Source of the DNA: Pseudorhizobium endolithicum
GTDB taxonomy: Bacteria > Pseudomonadota > Alphaproteobacteria > Rhizobiales > Rhizobiaceae
DNA length: 42,155 nucleotides
Direction of reading: 5' to 3'
Assembly (NCBI RefSeq): GCF_902153245.2
Contig: NZ_CABFWF030000010.1
Span: 394,744 to 436,898 of the forward strand
Below are positions 12,405-20,849 of the stretch, piece after piece (position 1 is the stretch's first letter; each line of letters opens with the position of its first letter). The notes beneath the pieces were generated by a model. That model worked only from the letters and a program-made list of their open reading frames with translations. It was not told the origin of the DNA and ran no database searches. Both the position numbers and the translations under genes were made by a program.

Positions 12405-12986
12405 TTAGGGGCAGCGAGGGAAGCAGTTGGCGTCCCCGCCGGGATTAGCCCCTCGCGGTCGACGGAAATCCCGGTCGCGCTCACGATTCCGGTCACGATC
12501 CGCGCGATCCCGATCCCGGTCACGATCCCTGTCCCAGTCGCCACGATCCCGATCCCGGCGATCACGGTCCCAGTCTCGGCGATCACGGTCCCAGCGATCG
12601 CGGTCGCGGTAGAAGTCGCGGCCCCGGTAGTGCCGGTCCCAATAGTTGCCGATCTCGAAGGTGACGGTCGGGATTCCGAGCGGGCGATAATATTGTGGGC
12701 CGATATAGACGCGGCGTTCGCGATAGCTCGCCTGGACGTAGCGGCCCGAGACCCAGCCGCGGCCGCCAGAGAAGGCGACATCACACCAGTTGACGCTGCT
12801 CATGCATCCGTAGATCGTCACCGGAGACCCGGCCGGAATGACAGTCACAGCCGGGTAGGAGGTGCTCGGGCCCGAGCGCATGTTGACGTTGGCCGTGGAA
12901 TGTCCCCGCACGGCCGCATCGGCCAGCGAAGGCGCGGCCACCACTGCACACAGGGCAGCAGCGGCACTGAACAGATACTTCCTCAC
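12405..12986 (-). CDS. Secreted SH3-like domain protein with Asp/Arg-rich tail
   Basis: 193 residues from a GTG at 12986, chosen because AGGAGA sits seven bases upstream and a clean signal peptide begins there (MRKYLFSAAAALCAVVAAPS, ending near ADA). Residues about 25-85 look like a bacterial SH3 domain (STANVNMRSGPSTSYPAV, then IPAGSPVTIYGC and WVSGRYV), a fold that often binds cell-wall peptides. From about 120 the protein turns into imperfect D-R repeats (DRDRWDRDRRDWDRDRRD and similar), then a Gly/Asn/Cys end. Four Cys may form disulfides outside the cytoplasm. Function unknown; cell-envelope attachment is inference. Confidence 0.85.
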   Translation of the reverse strand: MRKYLFSAAAALCAVVAAPSLADAAVRGHSTANVNMRSGPSTSYPAVTVIPAGSPVTIYGCMSSVNWCDVAFSGGRGWVSGRYVQASYRERRVYIGPQYYRPLGIPTVTFEIGNYWDRHYRGRDFYRDRDRWDRDRRDWDRDRRDRDRGDWDRDRDRDRDRADRDRNRERDRDFRRPRGANPGGDANCFPRCP

Positions 12987-13652
12987 GTGTTTTCTCCTGC
13001 GAAATGACGAGCTTGCCGCTCTTGTTTCCACTCAATGTCGGACACCCGCCATTGTTCCGCTCAGCCCCTGAACCGCCCATGAACGGCGGCACACGTTTTA
13101 AATGGTCGCGGAAGCAGGCAGCGTCCAGCGCATGGACTGTGTCGGCCCGTGGCTGCCAAAAGAAACACCCGCTTCAGATGCACCCGTAGCTCACAGGCAC
13201 GATGCCTCGGTGGCTACGACTCCCTTCCCCCCGGTCAAACGGCTCTCCGGGATGTTTCACCTCCCTGCGAGAAAATGCGTGCCCCAAAACATGAAGAAGT
13301 CTGCCGTCAGCCCCAGCCCTGATCCACATCCCGCGCAGGATCTCCCACTTCCACCAGCGTCGCCGAAGACGCGTCTGCAGCAGACCGATGCTGTCCTCGC
13401 CGCATCAGACAGATCGGCGGGGTGCAACAAATGCTCCGCCTGAGCGAAGCTGCCGCTCTGTGCGGCCAATCTCGACACGAGGTTCCATCAGCTCTCCCAA
13501 CAAGCGCAGGAGGCTGTGGAACAGGACTTTGTCAAGAAACCCGCCCGTCGCTGGAGCCTCGTAACGGGGATCATAGCGACGCGGAGGAAACGGCCCTTGA
13601 CTTCTGCCCTCGATCGTCCGACCTCAGGCGCAGACGCTGGAGGTGACGACCT
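12987..13652. other. Gene-free stretch of about 660 bases before ubiG
   Basis: Neither strand has an ORF with family character, although several short frames stay open. Possible structures on the plus strand: an imperfect hairpin at 13186-13217 (GTAGC with GCTAC, inner AGGC with GCCT) and a GCCGC/GCGGC hairpin at 13452-13466. The last bases carry the strong ubiG ribosome binding site. It must contain the promoters of the divergent SH3-like gene and ubiG, and could hold an unrecognised small RNA or a small decayed gene. Confidence 0.4.
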
Positions 13653-14399
13653 ATGACAGATGCCGCAAAGACTACTATCGACCAGAGCGAGGTCGACCGC
13701 TTTTCCGCCATGGCCGCGGAATGGTGGGATCCGGCCGGCAAATTCAAGCCGCTGCACAAGTTCAATCCGGTGCGCCTTACCTATATCCGTGACCGGGTGG
13801 CAGAGAATTTCGGTCGCGACCCGAAAGCTCATCTGCCGCTCTCCGGCTTGCGGATCCTCGACATCGGCTGCGGCGGCGGCCTCCTCGCAGAGCCGGTCGC
13901 CCGCATGGGCGCCGCGGTCGTCGGCGCCGATCCCTCCGAGAAGAATATCGGTATCGCCTCCACCCATGCGGACGAGACCGGCACGAGCGTCGACTATCGC
14001 GCCGTCACCGCCGAGCAACTGGCGGAAGCCGGCGAGTTGTTCGACGTGGTCCTCAACATGGAAGTGGTCGAGCACGTCGCCGACGTCGATCTTTTCATGC
14101 GCACCTGCGCCTCCATGGTGAAACCCGGCGGACTGATGTTCGTCGCGACTATCAACCGCACGATGAAGGCGCGCGCGCTGGCGATCTTCGCGGCGGAGAA
14201 CATCCTGCGCTGGCTGCCCCGGGGTACACATCAATACGAGAAGCTGGTCCGTCCCGACGAGTTGGAGACACCACTTTCGGCGAGTGGCATGAGCATCGTT
14301 CACCGCACGGGCGTCTTCTTCAACCCGCTCCAGGACCGCTGGAACCTTTCTCCCGATATGGACGTCAACTACATGCTGCTGGCGAAGAAGGCGGAATAA
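13653..14399 (+). CDS. ubiG: Ubiquinone biosynthesis O-methyltransferase
   Basis: Does both O-methylations of ubiquinone synthesis using SAM. 248 residues, normal length. The class I methyltransferase motif I reads [12 protein letters not shown] near residue 69; the family-typical [20 protein letters not shown] stretch at the N-terminus and the [10 protein letters not shown] motif are present. The start ATG is preceded by GGAGGTGA at good spacing. Only a few bases separate its stop from the convergent DUF1178 gene. Confidence 0.96.
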   Translation: MTDAAKTTIDQSEVDRFSAMAAEWWDPAGKFKPLHKFNPVRLTYIRDRVAENFGRDPKAHLPLSGLRILDIGCGGGLLAEPVARMGAAVVGADPSEKNIGIASTHADETGTSVDYRAVTAEQLAEAGELFDVVLNMEVVEHVADVDLFMRTCASMVKPGGLMFVATINRTMKARALAIFAAENILRWLPRGTHQYEKLVRPDELETPLSASGMSIVHRTGVFFNPLQDRWNLSPDMDVNYMLLAKKAE

Positions 14400-14401
14400 C
14401 G

Positions 14402-14830
14402 TTAATTCGCATCTTCCGGCAGGATCGGCAGCGGCGCCACCTCGATGCCCTCATCGAGAAGGTCGCGCACCTCTGCAAAGCTCGCCTGCCCGACTATGCC
14501 CCGGGCATCGGCTTCGCCGTAGTGGATCTTTCGGGCTTCCTCGGGGAACTTCTCCCCGACATCCTCGGCATTGGCCTTGATGGCCGCCACCGCTTCGCGG
14601 ATCTTCGCCATCACCTGCTTCTGGGCGAGGTCCATGGCGACCGCCTGCTTTTCCTCTTTTTTCTGGGCGGTAGAAACGGAGGGCGCCATCAGCGACTTGG
14701 AAATCGCAGCCGAATTGCAGCTCGGGCAGGTCAGGAGGCCGGCTTCCATCTGCCGGTCGAAATCAGCGCTTCCGGAAAACCAGCCTTCGAAGCCGTGGGC
14801 ATTGTCGCAGACGAGCGAGTAGCGGATCAC
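14402..14830 (-). CDS. DUF1178 family protein
   Basis: 142 residues with the family's N-terminal zinc-ribbon-like part (Cys8, then CPSC at 35-38), a Lys/Ala-rich helical middle and a conserved EARKIHYGEA motif near the C-terminus. It starts with GTG at 14830 and overlaps the stop of the upstream amidase gene by GTGA. No function is established for DUF1178; the Cys pattern suggests a metal site. Position in a unit with glutaredoxin and a Nit-type amidase hints at thiol or glutathione metabolism, which is inference. Confidence 0.88.
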   Translation of the reverse strand: MIRYSLVCDNAHGFEGWFSGSADFDRQMEAGLLTCPSCNSAAISKSLMAPSVSTAQKKEEKQAVAMDLAQKQVMAKIREAVAAIKANAEDVGEKFPEEARKIHYGEADARGIVGQASFAEVRDLLDEGIEVAPLPILPEDAN

Positions 14831-15681
14831 GCGGCGACCCCTTTCGCCTCCGCCGTCACCGTCTCCAGCGTGAAGTCGCGGGCGTTCTTGAGGTTCGGGA
14901 TCTTGCCGCGAGCGGCCTTCACCTGCTCGACGTCGATCTCGGCGACGACGATCGCCTCGCCGCTGCCGCCGGCCGAAGCCAGTACCTTGCCCCAGGGATC
15001 GATGATCATCGAATGGCCGAAGGTCTCCCGCCCGTCCTCATGCACGCCGGCTTGAGCTGCGGCGATCAGGAAGGCACCGTTCTCGATGGCGCGGGCTCGG
15101 AGCAGCACCTCCCAGTGCGCCTCGCCGGTCTGCCGGGTGAAGGCGGCGGGAACGGTCAGCACTTCGGCGCCGGCGACCGCTTCGGTCCGGAACAAGGACG
15201 GGAAACGCACGTCGTAGCAGATCGCAAAGCCCAGCTTGGCGAAGGGAAGCTCAGCCACGCGCGCTTCGCCACCCGGTCGGTAGACGGCACTCTCGCGCCA
15301 GCTCTCGCCGTTGTCGAGGTCGACGTCGAACATGTGGATCTTGTCATAGGTGCAGATCCGCCCGCCGCCGGGGGCGAACAGGAAACCGCGATTGGCGATC
15401 TTGCCGTCGGGCAGCGCGATCGCGGTGGAGCCGACATGCACATGGATGGCGAGCTCGCGGGCAAGTTCCTGCGCGGTGGAAACGATCCGATCGCTCGCCT
15501 CGTCCCGCAACACCGCCATCAGCCCCGGACGGTCCTTCTGGACAGCCCCGGTCATCTCCGGCGTCTGGACATAGACAGCGCCCTGGCTGGCCGCCTCCCG
15601 CACCAGCCGGGCCATATCGGCGGCGTTCTTTTCCGGATCGATGCCGGAACACATCTGGATGGCGGCAGCCTTGAACGTCAT
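14827..15681 (-). CDS. Carbon-nitrogen hydrolase (Nit-type amidase)
   Basis: 284 residues of the nitrilase superfamily with the complete catalytic triad Glu42, Lys114 (TYDKIHMFDVD) and Cys155 (GFAICYDVRFP). The KIHMFDVD signature is typical of the Nit1/Nit2 branch, whose best-known members hydrolyse deaminated glutathione or omega-amides. Substrate here is inferred, but the adjacent glutaredoxin supports a glutathione repair role. Coupled to the downstream DUF1178 gene by a four-base overlap and 12 bases downstream of grxC. Confidence 0.9.
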   Translation of the reverse strand: MTFKAAAIQMCSGIDPEKNAADMARLVREAASQGAVYVQTPEMTGAVQKDRPGLMAVLRDEASDRIVSTAQELARELAIHVHVGSTAIALPDGKIANRGFLFAPGGGRICTYDKIHMFDVDLDNGESWRESAVYRPGGEARVAELPFAKLGFAICYDVRFPSLFRTEAVAGAEVLTVPAAFTRQTGEAHWEVLLRARAIENGAFLIAAAQAGVHEDGRETFGHSMIIDPWGKVLASAGGSGEAIVVAEIDVEQVKAARGKIPNLKNARDFTLETVTAEAKGVAA

Positions 15682-15693
15682 GGTCGCTTTCCC

Positions 15694-15951
15694 TCAGTTT
15701 GCCAGCATCGGATCGAGCTTGCCGGCCCGGTCCAGCGCATGGAGATCGTCGCAGCCGCCGACATGCTCGCCATTGATGAAGATCTGCGGGAAGGTCGACC
15801 GGCCATTCGCCTTGCCGATCATTTCCTGCCTCAGGTCCGGGGAAGAGGTCGCATCATGCTCGATGAAGTCGACGCCCTTCGATTGAAGCAAGGCCTTGGC
15901 ACGCGAGCAGTAGCCGCAGCCTTGGCGGGTATAGATGGTGACGTCTGCCAT
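15694..15951 (-). CDS. grxC: Glutaredoxin 3
   Basis: Small glutathione-dependent thiol oxidoreductase. 85 residues from the ATG at 15951, with AGGAGA just upstream. The redox site is C12-G-Y-C15 and the glutathione-binding parts STFPQIFING and GGCDDLHAL are present. A longer open frame upstream overlaps comF in another frame and is not real. First of the grxC - amidase - DUF1178 series; comF lies upstream on the same strand. Confidence 0.95.
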   Translation of the reverse strand: MADVTIYTRQGCGYCSRAKALLQSKGVDFIEHDATSSPDLRQEMIGKANGRSTFPQIFINGEHVGGCDDLHALDRAGKLDPMLAN

Positions 15952-16010
15952 GAACTTCTCCTGGCGCGGCTGGGCGGGAAAGAACCGCGCATTGAACTGC
16001 CATTCGGCCC

Positions 16011-16784
16011 TCATATAGGCCCGGAAATGGCCATTGCAAAGGTCAAAACGGTGACCTCGGAAGCACCTGCCTTCTTCAAGGCGCGGGTCGCCGAAGAGAC
16101 GGTGGCACCGGTGGTGAACACGTCGTCCACCAGGAGGATGTGCCTGCCGGCCACATCGGTCTCCCGCCCCGGCACCACCTTGAAAGCCGCCCGGACATTC
16201 TCCACGCGGCCCCGGGCGGTAAGGCCAACTTGCCGGGAGGTGTTCTTCACCCTGACGAGCGTGCTCGGCAGGAAGGGCCGATCGGAGAGCCGCGCCAGGT
16301 GCCGCGCGAGCTCGGCGGATTGGTTGAACCTGCGGCTGGCGAACCGCCAGCGGTGCAGCGGCACCGGCACGACCGCATCGCAACCAGCGACGAAACCGTG
16401 AGATGCCCGCAGCATCCAGTGCGCCATCATCGCCGAACGGTCGGTGCGGTCGCGGTATTTGAGGCCGTGCACCAGATGGCGCACAGGCCCCTCGTGGATC
16501 GCGACCGAGCGCAGCCGGTCGAAGACCGGCGGATCGGCGATCGCATCGGCGCAGACCATGCCCTCCCCGGGATCGTAGGAAAAGGGGATACCCAGCACCT
16601 CGCAATAGGGGCGCTCGATGAAACGGATCTCCGTCCAGCAGTTCGGGCAGAAACCGCTGTGCCCGCCGGTCAGTATCCCGCAGCCGGGACACGTAGCCGG
16701 ATAGACGAGGTCGCCCAACCGCTGCAACCAGTCGTAAGGCCGCGTCGTTAGCAGAGTACGGATGAGCGGCGGGTCTGCTGCCAT
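16011..16784 (-). CDS. comF: ComF family protein (phosphoribosyltransferase-like)
   Basis: 257 residues: N-terminal zinc finger with Cys32, Cys35, Cys46 and Cys49 (TCPGC ... CPNC), followed by a phosphoribosyltransferase fold with the PRPP-binding motif LLVDDVFTTGAT near 220. ComF is tied to DNA uptake and recombination in competent bacteria, while in non-competent Rhizobiales its role is unclear. About 60 bases upstream of grxC on the same strand and divergent from the methyltransferase gene at 16850. Confidence 0.93.
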   Translation of the reverse strand: MAADPPLIRTLLTTRPYDWLQRLGDLVYPATCPGCGILTGGHSGFCPNCWTEIRFIERPYCEVLGIPFSYDPGEGMVCADAIADPPVFDRLRSVAIHEGPVRHLVHGLKYRDRTDRSAMMAHWMLRASHGFVAGCDAVVPVPLHRWRFASRRFNQSAELARHLARLSDRPFLPSTLVRVKNTSRQVGLTARGRVENVRAAFKVVPGRETDVAGRHILLVDDVFTTGATVSSATRALKKAGASEVTVLTFAMAISGPI

Positions 16785-16849
16785 GGATTGACATTAGGCT
16801 CGATGGAGCGCCATTGCGCAATCGGATTCTTGAGAAGGCAGATGCTCCC

Positions 16850-17740
16850 ATGGAGACGATATTCGATCAGGCATTGGCGGCGGCGCGGCGCGAGCGGGCC
16901 TTCCGGAAACAAGAGAAGGGCGCCTCCTTCCTGATCGACCTGGTGGCAAAGGAACTGGCGGAGCGCCTTTCCGTGGTGGAGCGGAACTTCGAGGACGCGG
17001 TCGAGCTGCATGGCGGAACAGGCGCCGCCGCAAGGATGGCATCGCAGACCGGCAAGATCACCCGCCTCCGGCGGATCGAGACCAGCAGCATGTTTGCCCG
17101 GCCGGGAGAGGACCTGACGGTCGCCCCTCTCGAGGAGGTTCCGATCGAGCCGGCCTCGGTCAACCTCGTTCTCTCGCCGCTGTCGCTGCACCTTGTGAAC
17201 GACATACCCGGCGCACTGGTGCGCATCCGCAGGTCGCTCAAGCCGGACGGCCTGTTCATGGCAGCGATCCCCGGCGCCGGCACATTGGCGGAATTGCGTG
17301 ATGTTCTGCTGTCCGCCGAAGCAGAACTGACAGGGGGAGCCAGCCCGCGCGTGATCCCGTTTGCCGATGTTCGCGACGTGGGCTCGCTGCTGCAACGGGC
17401 CGGCTTCGCCCTGCCCGTAGTCGATGTCGAGACCTATACGGTCCGCTACGATTCCCTATTTCCGCTGATGCGGGACATCCGCGCGATGGGCATGGCCAAT
17501 CCGCTGGTCGGGCGCAGCCGCATTCCGATGAGCCAGCGCTTCTTCGTCCGGGCAGCCGAGCTCTACGCCGAACGCTACGCCGATCCCGACGGGCGCATCC
17601 GCGCCACCTTCTCGGTCATCTACGCTTCCGGCTGGGCGCCGCACGAGAGCCAGCAGCAGCCGTTGAAGCCCGGCTCGGCAAAGATGCGGCTGGCGGATGC
17701 CCTGCGGGCACCACGAGACGATGACGCCGGCGGTTCCTAG
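16850..17740 (+). CDS. Class I SAM-dependent methyltransferase, NDUFAF5/BioC-like
   Basis: 296 residues from the ATG at 16850. The overall pattern (KEKGASFLIDLVAKELAERL, VNLVLSPLSLHLVNDIPGAL, SLKPDGLFMAAIPGAGTL) matches the alphaproteobacterial relatives of mitochondrial NDUFAF5, which modifies a subunit of respiratory complex I. SAM motif I is unusual: VELHGGTGAAA rather than LDLGCGTG. It may still bind SAM. Divergent from comF. Its TAG stop shares the CTAG tetranucleotide with the stop of the convergent Flp pilin gene. Confidence 0.82.
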   Translation: METIFDQALAAARRERAFRKQEKGASFLIDLVAKELAERLSVVERNFEDAVELHGGTGAAARMASQTGKITRLRRIETSSMFARPGEDLTVAPLEEVPIEPASVNLVLSPLSLHLVNDIPGALVRIRRSLKPDGLFMAAIPGAGTLAELRDVLLSAEAELTGGASPRVIPFADVRDVGSLLQRAGFALPVVDVETYTVRYDSLFPLMRDIRAMGMANPLVGRSRIPMSQRFFVRAAELYAERYADPDGRIRATFSVIYASGWAPHESQQQPLKPGSAKMRLADALRAPRDDDAGGS

Positions 17741-17910
17741 CTCATTGCGTCGGTGAGATAACCTTCGATCGTGTCGAAGACGTCCACCAGGCTATCGGAC
17801 AGTCCGCCGAAACCTGCGACCAGCACGACGGCGATAATTGCGGCAATCAATCCGTATTCGATGGCCGTGGCACCGTCAGTGCGCCGCGACAGCGACCAGA
17901 GAAGACGCAT
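17737..17910 (-). CDS. Flp/Fap type IVb pilin
   Basis: 57-residue pilin precursor with ATG at 17910 behind AAAGGAG. The prepilin peptidase site is clear: Gly13 followed by ATAIEYGLIAAIIAVV, with Glu at +5 and Tyr at +6 of the mature protein, then the long hydrophobic helix. The C-terminal 25 residues are the usual short variable tail. No cpa/tad assembly genes are in this window, so this is either an outlying pilin copy or one served by a tad cluster elsewhere. Confidence 0.93.
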   Translation of the reverse strand: MRLLWSLSRRTDGATAIEYGLIAAIIAVVLVAGFGGLSDSLVDVFDTIEGYLTDAMS

Positions 17911-17953
17911 GCGAATTTCTCCTTTCGGCAAGGTCTCCTCATGAGACATGGGT

Positions 17954-18274
17954 TCAGCAGCGTTTGTCGATGTCGTAGGGCTGGATGATGCAGACGGAGC
18001 CTGGCGTCTCCTGAAGGATGCTGCGGCGGATGGTGTAGTGCTTGGTACCCTTCTCCGCCGGAGCGATCGAACCGGTGGTGATGCGGTCGAACTCCTCCTG
18101 GACATGGGCGAGCCGGCGGGCGTCATCGGTCTCGGCCAGCATGGGGGTGATGATCAGGGATAGCGCGATCGCCGCGGTCCCGAAGAGAAGGGCCATATTG
18201 AGGGCGCCGGTCTTGCCGGACCTGTACGTTGCCCGCTTCCGGACGCGCACAGTCTTCCACAATTCCTCGTCCAT
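17954..18274 (-). CDS. Small single-pass membrane protein upstream of Flp pilin
   Basis: 106 residues: basic N-terminus (MDEELWKTVRVRKRATYRSG), one membrane helix at about 27-45 (LFGTAAIALSLIITPML), then a polar external part with TGSIAP and a C-terminal Cys pair separated by the IIQPYDIDKR region. I associate similar small proteins with Flp pilin genes in Rhizobiaceae but know of no function. It is 43 bases upstream of the pilin gene on the same strand and probably cotranscribed. TGSI-type motifs are common in rhizobial envelope proteins. Confidence 0.75.
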   Translation of the reverse strand: MDEELWKTVRVRKRATYRSGKTGALNMALLFGTAAIALSLIITPMLAETDDARRLAHVQEEFDRITTGSIAPAEKGTKHYTIRRSILQETPGSVCIIQPYDIDKRC

Positions 18275-18388
18275 TGTCGCAAAGCCTCATCGACGCAAAT
18301 ACTGCCTTGGTGAGCTCCGAGACTAGCGGATTTGGATAAACGATCTGTTAACGCCGATTGACGGTTTGCTGCAGTTGTTGCTTCCGAT

Positions 18389-18802
18389 CTACAGCAGGTC
18401 CTGGAGGAAGGGGATCAGCGGCTCGTCGGCCGGCGGCATGGGGTAGTTGCGAAGGTCGCGGCTGCGGACCCATTTGATCGCCTGACCTTCCTGTCCCACC
18501 GGAATGCCCTCGTAGCGCCGGCAGATATAGAGCGGCATCAGCAGGTGGAAGCTCTCATAGGTGTGGCTGGCGAAAGTCAGCGGTGCCAGGCATGGAATCC
18601 TGGTGGTGATCCCGAGCTCCTCCTGCAGTTCGCGGATCAGCGTCTCCTCCGGCGTCTCGCCCTGCTCGACCTTGCCGCCGGGGAATTCCCAGAGGCCCGC
18701 CAGTTCTTTCCCCTGCGGCCGCTGGGCCAGCAGGATGCGGTTGTCCGAATCCACGAGGGCGCAGGCAGCGACGAGCAGCATGCGCCTCTGCTGGGTTTCC
18801 AT
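18389..18802 (-). CDS. mutT: 8-oxo-dGTP diphosphatase MutT-like Nudix hydrolase
   Basis: 137 residues. The Nudix box is complete at 43-65 (GKVEQGETPEETLIRELQEE and following LGI), and the LAGLWEFPGGKVE lead is characteristic of MutT, which destroys oxidised dGTP and prevents A-C transversions. ATG at 18802, two bases after the stop of the GNAT gene, so the argJ - GNAT - mutT trio is one tight unit. Confidence 0.93.
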   Translation of the reverse strand: METQQRRMLLVAACALVDSDNRILLAQRPQGKELAGLWEFPGGKVEQGETPEETLIRELQEELGITTRIPCLAPLTFASHTYESFHLLMPLYICRRYEGIPVGQEGQAIKWVRSRDLRNYPMPPADEPLIPFLQDLL

Positions 18803-18804
18803 GG

Positions 18805-19584
18805 TCAAGCCTCCCGCCAGTAGTGGTATTCGTAGGCGTCCTGGAAGCCGAACTTGCGGTAGAGCGCAAGGGCCGGCTCGTTGTCGGTCACCACCTGCAG
18901 CCAGGCGGTTCGGGCGCCGCTGATACGGGCCCAGCGCAGGGCGGACGAGAGTATTTCCGTCCCCAGCCCCTGCCGTCGCTGGCCCGCCGAAACGCTGAAG
19001 CCGAGCACCCCAGCCAGATCGTTGTCCTGGACGCAAAGGGCGACGGCCAGCGGCGCACCCTCTGCGTTTTCGATCATGAACAGTCCGGTCGGGGGCTTGA
19101 TGGCGGTCAGCACCTCGGCCAGCGCCGGCTTCAGGCCGGGGTCCTCGCCCGCAAGCGACAGGCTGACGTCGATGAAGCGGCCGATGTCGTGGCTGGGCAG
19201 ACGATCCAGCGTTTCCGGCAGTTCCAGTTGCGCCAGATTGGCTGTGAGTACCTTCACCGTCTCGAACCGAGACCAGCCCTGCTGCGAAAGATGGTCAATC
19301 AGCTGCGGGGGAGCGAGCGGCGTTTCGCGCAACGTCAGCGGCCTTCCGTAGCTGTGGAAGCGCTTACGCGCCTTTTCCAGGCGCAGCGCGAGGTCGCGAT
19401 GATCGGAAGGATCGAGCGGAACGACGCAGTTCAGTCGCTTCGAAGGATGCCCACCGGACAGGCGGATCTGCCAGCTGCCGTCATAGATGACGGTTGCAGC
19501 AGGCCAGGCCCGGAAGCCCACGGCCTCCAGCCTTCGCACGAGCGGCAGATTGCCGCCGGGGGACGTTGCCTGCATCGTCTGCAT
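18805..19584 (-). CDS. GNAT family N-acetyltransferase
   Basis: 259 residues with a C-terminal GNAT fold: VLGFSVSAGQRRQGLGTEIL carries the acetyl-CoA loop near 201-207 and TDNEPALALYRKFGFQDAYEYHYW the closing motif. The N-terminal 110 residues form a divergent second half, giving a tandem GNAT look. Its ATG overlaps the argJ TGA by one base (TGATG), so it is translated with argJ. Substrate unknown; amino acid or protein amine acetylation both possible. Confidence 0.88.
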   Translation of the reverse strand: MQTMQATSPGGNLPLVRRLEAVGFRAWPAATVIYDGSWQIRLSGGHPSKRLNCVVPLDPSDHRDLALRLEKARKRFHSYGRPLTLRETPLAPPQLIDHLSQQGWSRFETVKVLTANLAQLELPETLDRLPSHDIGRFIDVSLSLAGEDPGLKPALAEVLTAIKPPTGLFMIENAEGAPLAVALCVQDNDLAGVLGFSVSAGQRRQGLGTEILSSALRWARISGARTAWLQVVTDNEPALALYRKFGFQDAYEYHYWREA

Positions 19585-20825
19585 CAGCTCCGGTAGTCGC
19601 CGTTGATCGCGACATATTCCTTGGTGAGGTCACAGGTCCAGACGGTGGCACGGCCGGTCCCCAGGCCGAGGTCGACACGGACGGGAATGTCCTCTTCCTT
19701 CATGACCGCACTGGCCGCCGCTTCGGAATAGTCCGGATCGCGCTCGCCGTTGACGGCCACCCGAACGTCCCCGAACCAGATGGCGAGCCGGTCCCGATCG
19801 GCCAGCTCGCCGGCCTTGCCGACGGCCATGACAACCCGGCCCCAGTTGGCGTCCTCGCCCGCCACCGCCGTCTTGACCAGCGGCGAATTGGCGATGGACA
19901 GCGCGATCCGTTTTGCGGCAGCGTTGCTCTCGGCGCCCGTTACCGTGACCTCCACCATCTTGCGGGCACCTTCCCCATCGCGGACGACCTGTAGCGCCAG
20001 GTCCTTCAGGAGGTCGTTCAGGGCAGTACGGAAATCGGCCAGGGCGGGATCCTCGGCAGAGGTGACCTTGGCCTGGCCATCGACCGCGGCGGCGCCGGTG
20101 GCGAAGAGCATCAGGGTATCGGACGTGGACGTGTCACTGTCGACCGTTACGGAATTGAAGGTGGGACCGACGCCGGCCGACAGCAGTTGCTGCAGCACGT
20201 CGGGCGCAATGTCAGCGTCGGTTGCGACAAAGGAGAGCATCGTCGCCATGTCCGGCGCGATCATGCCGGCGCCCTTGGCAATGCCGTTGATCGTCACGGT
20301 GACGCCGCCGATGGCCGCGGATCGTGTTGCGACCTTTGGATAGGTGTCGGTGGTCATGATCGCCTTGGCCGCTTCCAGCCAGAAATCCGGCTGGGCCCGG
20401 CCGTTCATGTCGCCCAGGACGCCCGCGAACTTGCCGGCGTCGAGCGGTTCGCCGATCACCCCGGTCGAAGCCAGATAGACTTCATTCTGGCTGCATCCCA
20501 CGGCAGACGCCGCCGCTTTTGCCGTGAGGTCCGTCGCGGCCCTGCCCTTGATCCCGGTGAAGGCGTTGGCATTGCCGGAATTCACCACCACCGCCCGCGC
20601 CACGCCGTGGGGCAGGTTGGCGCGGCAGAAATCGACCGGCGCGGAGGGACATTTGGAACGCGTGAAGACGCCTGCCACCGCCGCCGGCCGCTCGAACACC
20701 ATCAGCAGGACATCCGTGCGGTTCTTGTACTTGATCCCGGCGGCGGCGGTCGCCATGCGCAGGCCGCGGATGGGCGGCATCTTGGGGAAGGATTTCGGAG
20801 CGAGCGGCGAGACGGAAGCGGACAT
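19584..20825 (-). CDS. argJ: Bifunctional glutamate N-acetyltransferase / amino-acid acetyltransferase
   Basis: Arginine biosynthesis: recycles acetyl from N-acetylornithine to glutamate and may also make N-acetylglutamate from acetyl-CoA. 413 residues from ATG 20825 ([13 protein letters not shown]); ATG 20834 is also in frame. Self-cleavage site [16 protein letters not shown] is intact, with the new N-terminal Thr at 195 in Ala-Thr-Met-Leu. Followed with one-base overlap by GNAT and then mutT. Separated from ppiC by a strong hairpin at 20850-20873. Confidence 0.96.
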   Translation of the reverse strand: MSASVSPLAPKSFPKMPPIRGLRMATAAAGIKYKNRTDVLLMVFERPAAVAGVFTRSKCPSAPVDFCRANLPHGVARAVVVNSGNANAFTGIKGRAATDLTAKAAASAVGCSQNEVYLASTGVIGEPLDAGKFAGVLGDMNGRAQPDFWLEAAKAIMTTDTYPKVATRSAAIGGVTVTINGIAKGAGMIAPDMATMLSFVATDADIAPDVLQQLLSAGVGPTFNSVTVDSDTSTSDTLMLFATGAAAVDGQAKVTSAEDPALADFRTALNDLLKDLALQVVRDGEGARKMVEVTVTGAESNAAAKRIALSIANSPLVKTAVAGEDANWGRVVMAVGKAGELADRDRLAIWFGDVRVAVNGERDPDYSEAAASAVMKEEDIPVRVDLGLGTGRATVWTCDLTKEYVAINGDYRS

Positions 20826-20849
20826 CGGAAGCATCCAGACTGAATATGG

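Noticed and set aside
12470..12610. Possible CRISPR-like or satellite array in the repetitive CGATCCCGATCCCGG-type stretch
   Set aside because: The repeats are short, without spacers, in phase with codons, and explained by the D-R repeats of the secreted protein.
12179..12784. N-terminal extension of the lysC frame with many T, G and I repeats
   Set aside because: It is the out-of-frame reading of the Asp/Arg repeats of the SH3-like gene on the same strand and precedes the canonical MARIVMKFGGTS start.
13181..13260. tRNA-like piece starting CACCCGTAGCTCACAGG
   Set aside because: Resembles a D-arm start but no acceptor, anticodon and T arms can be matched.
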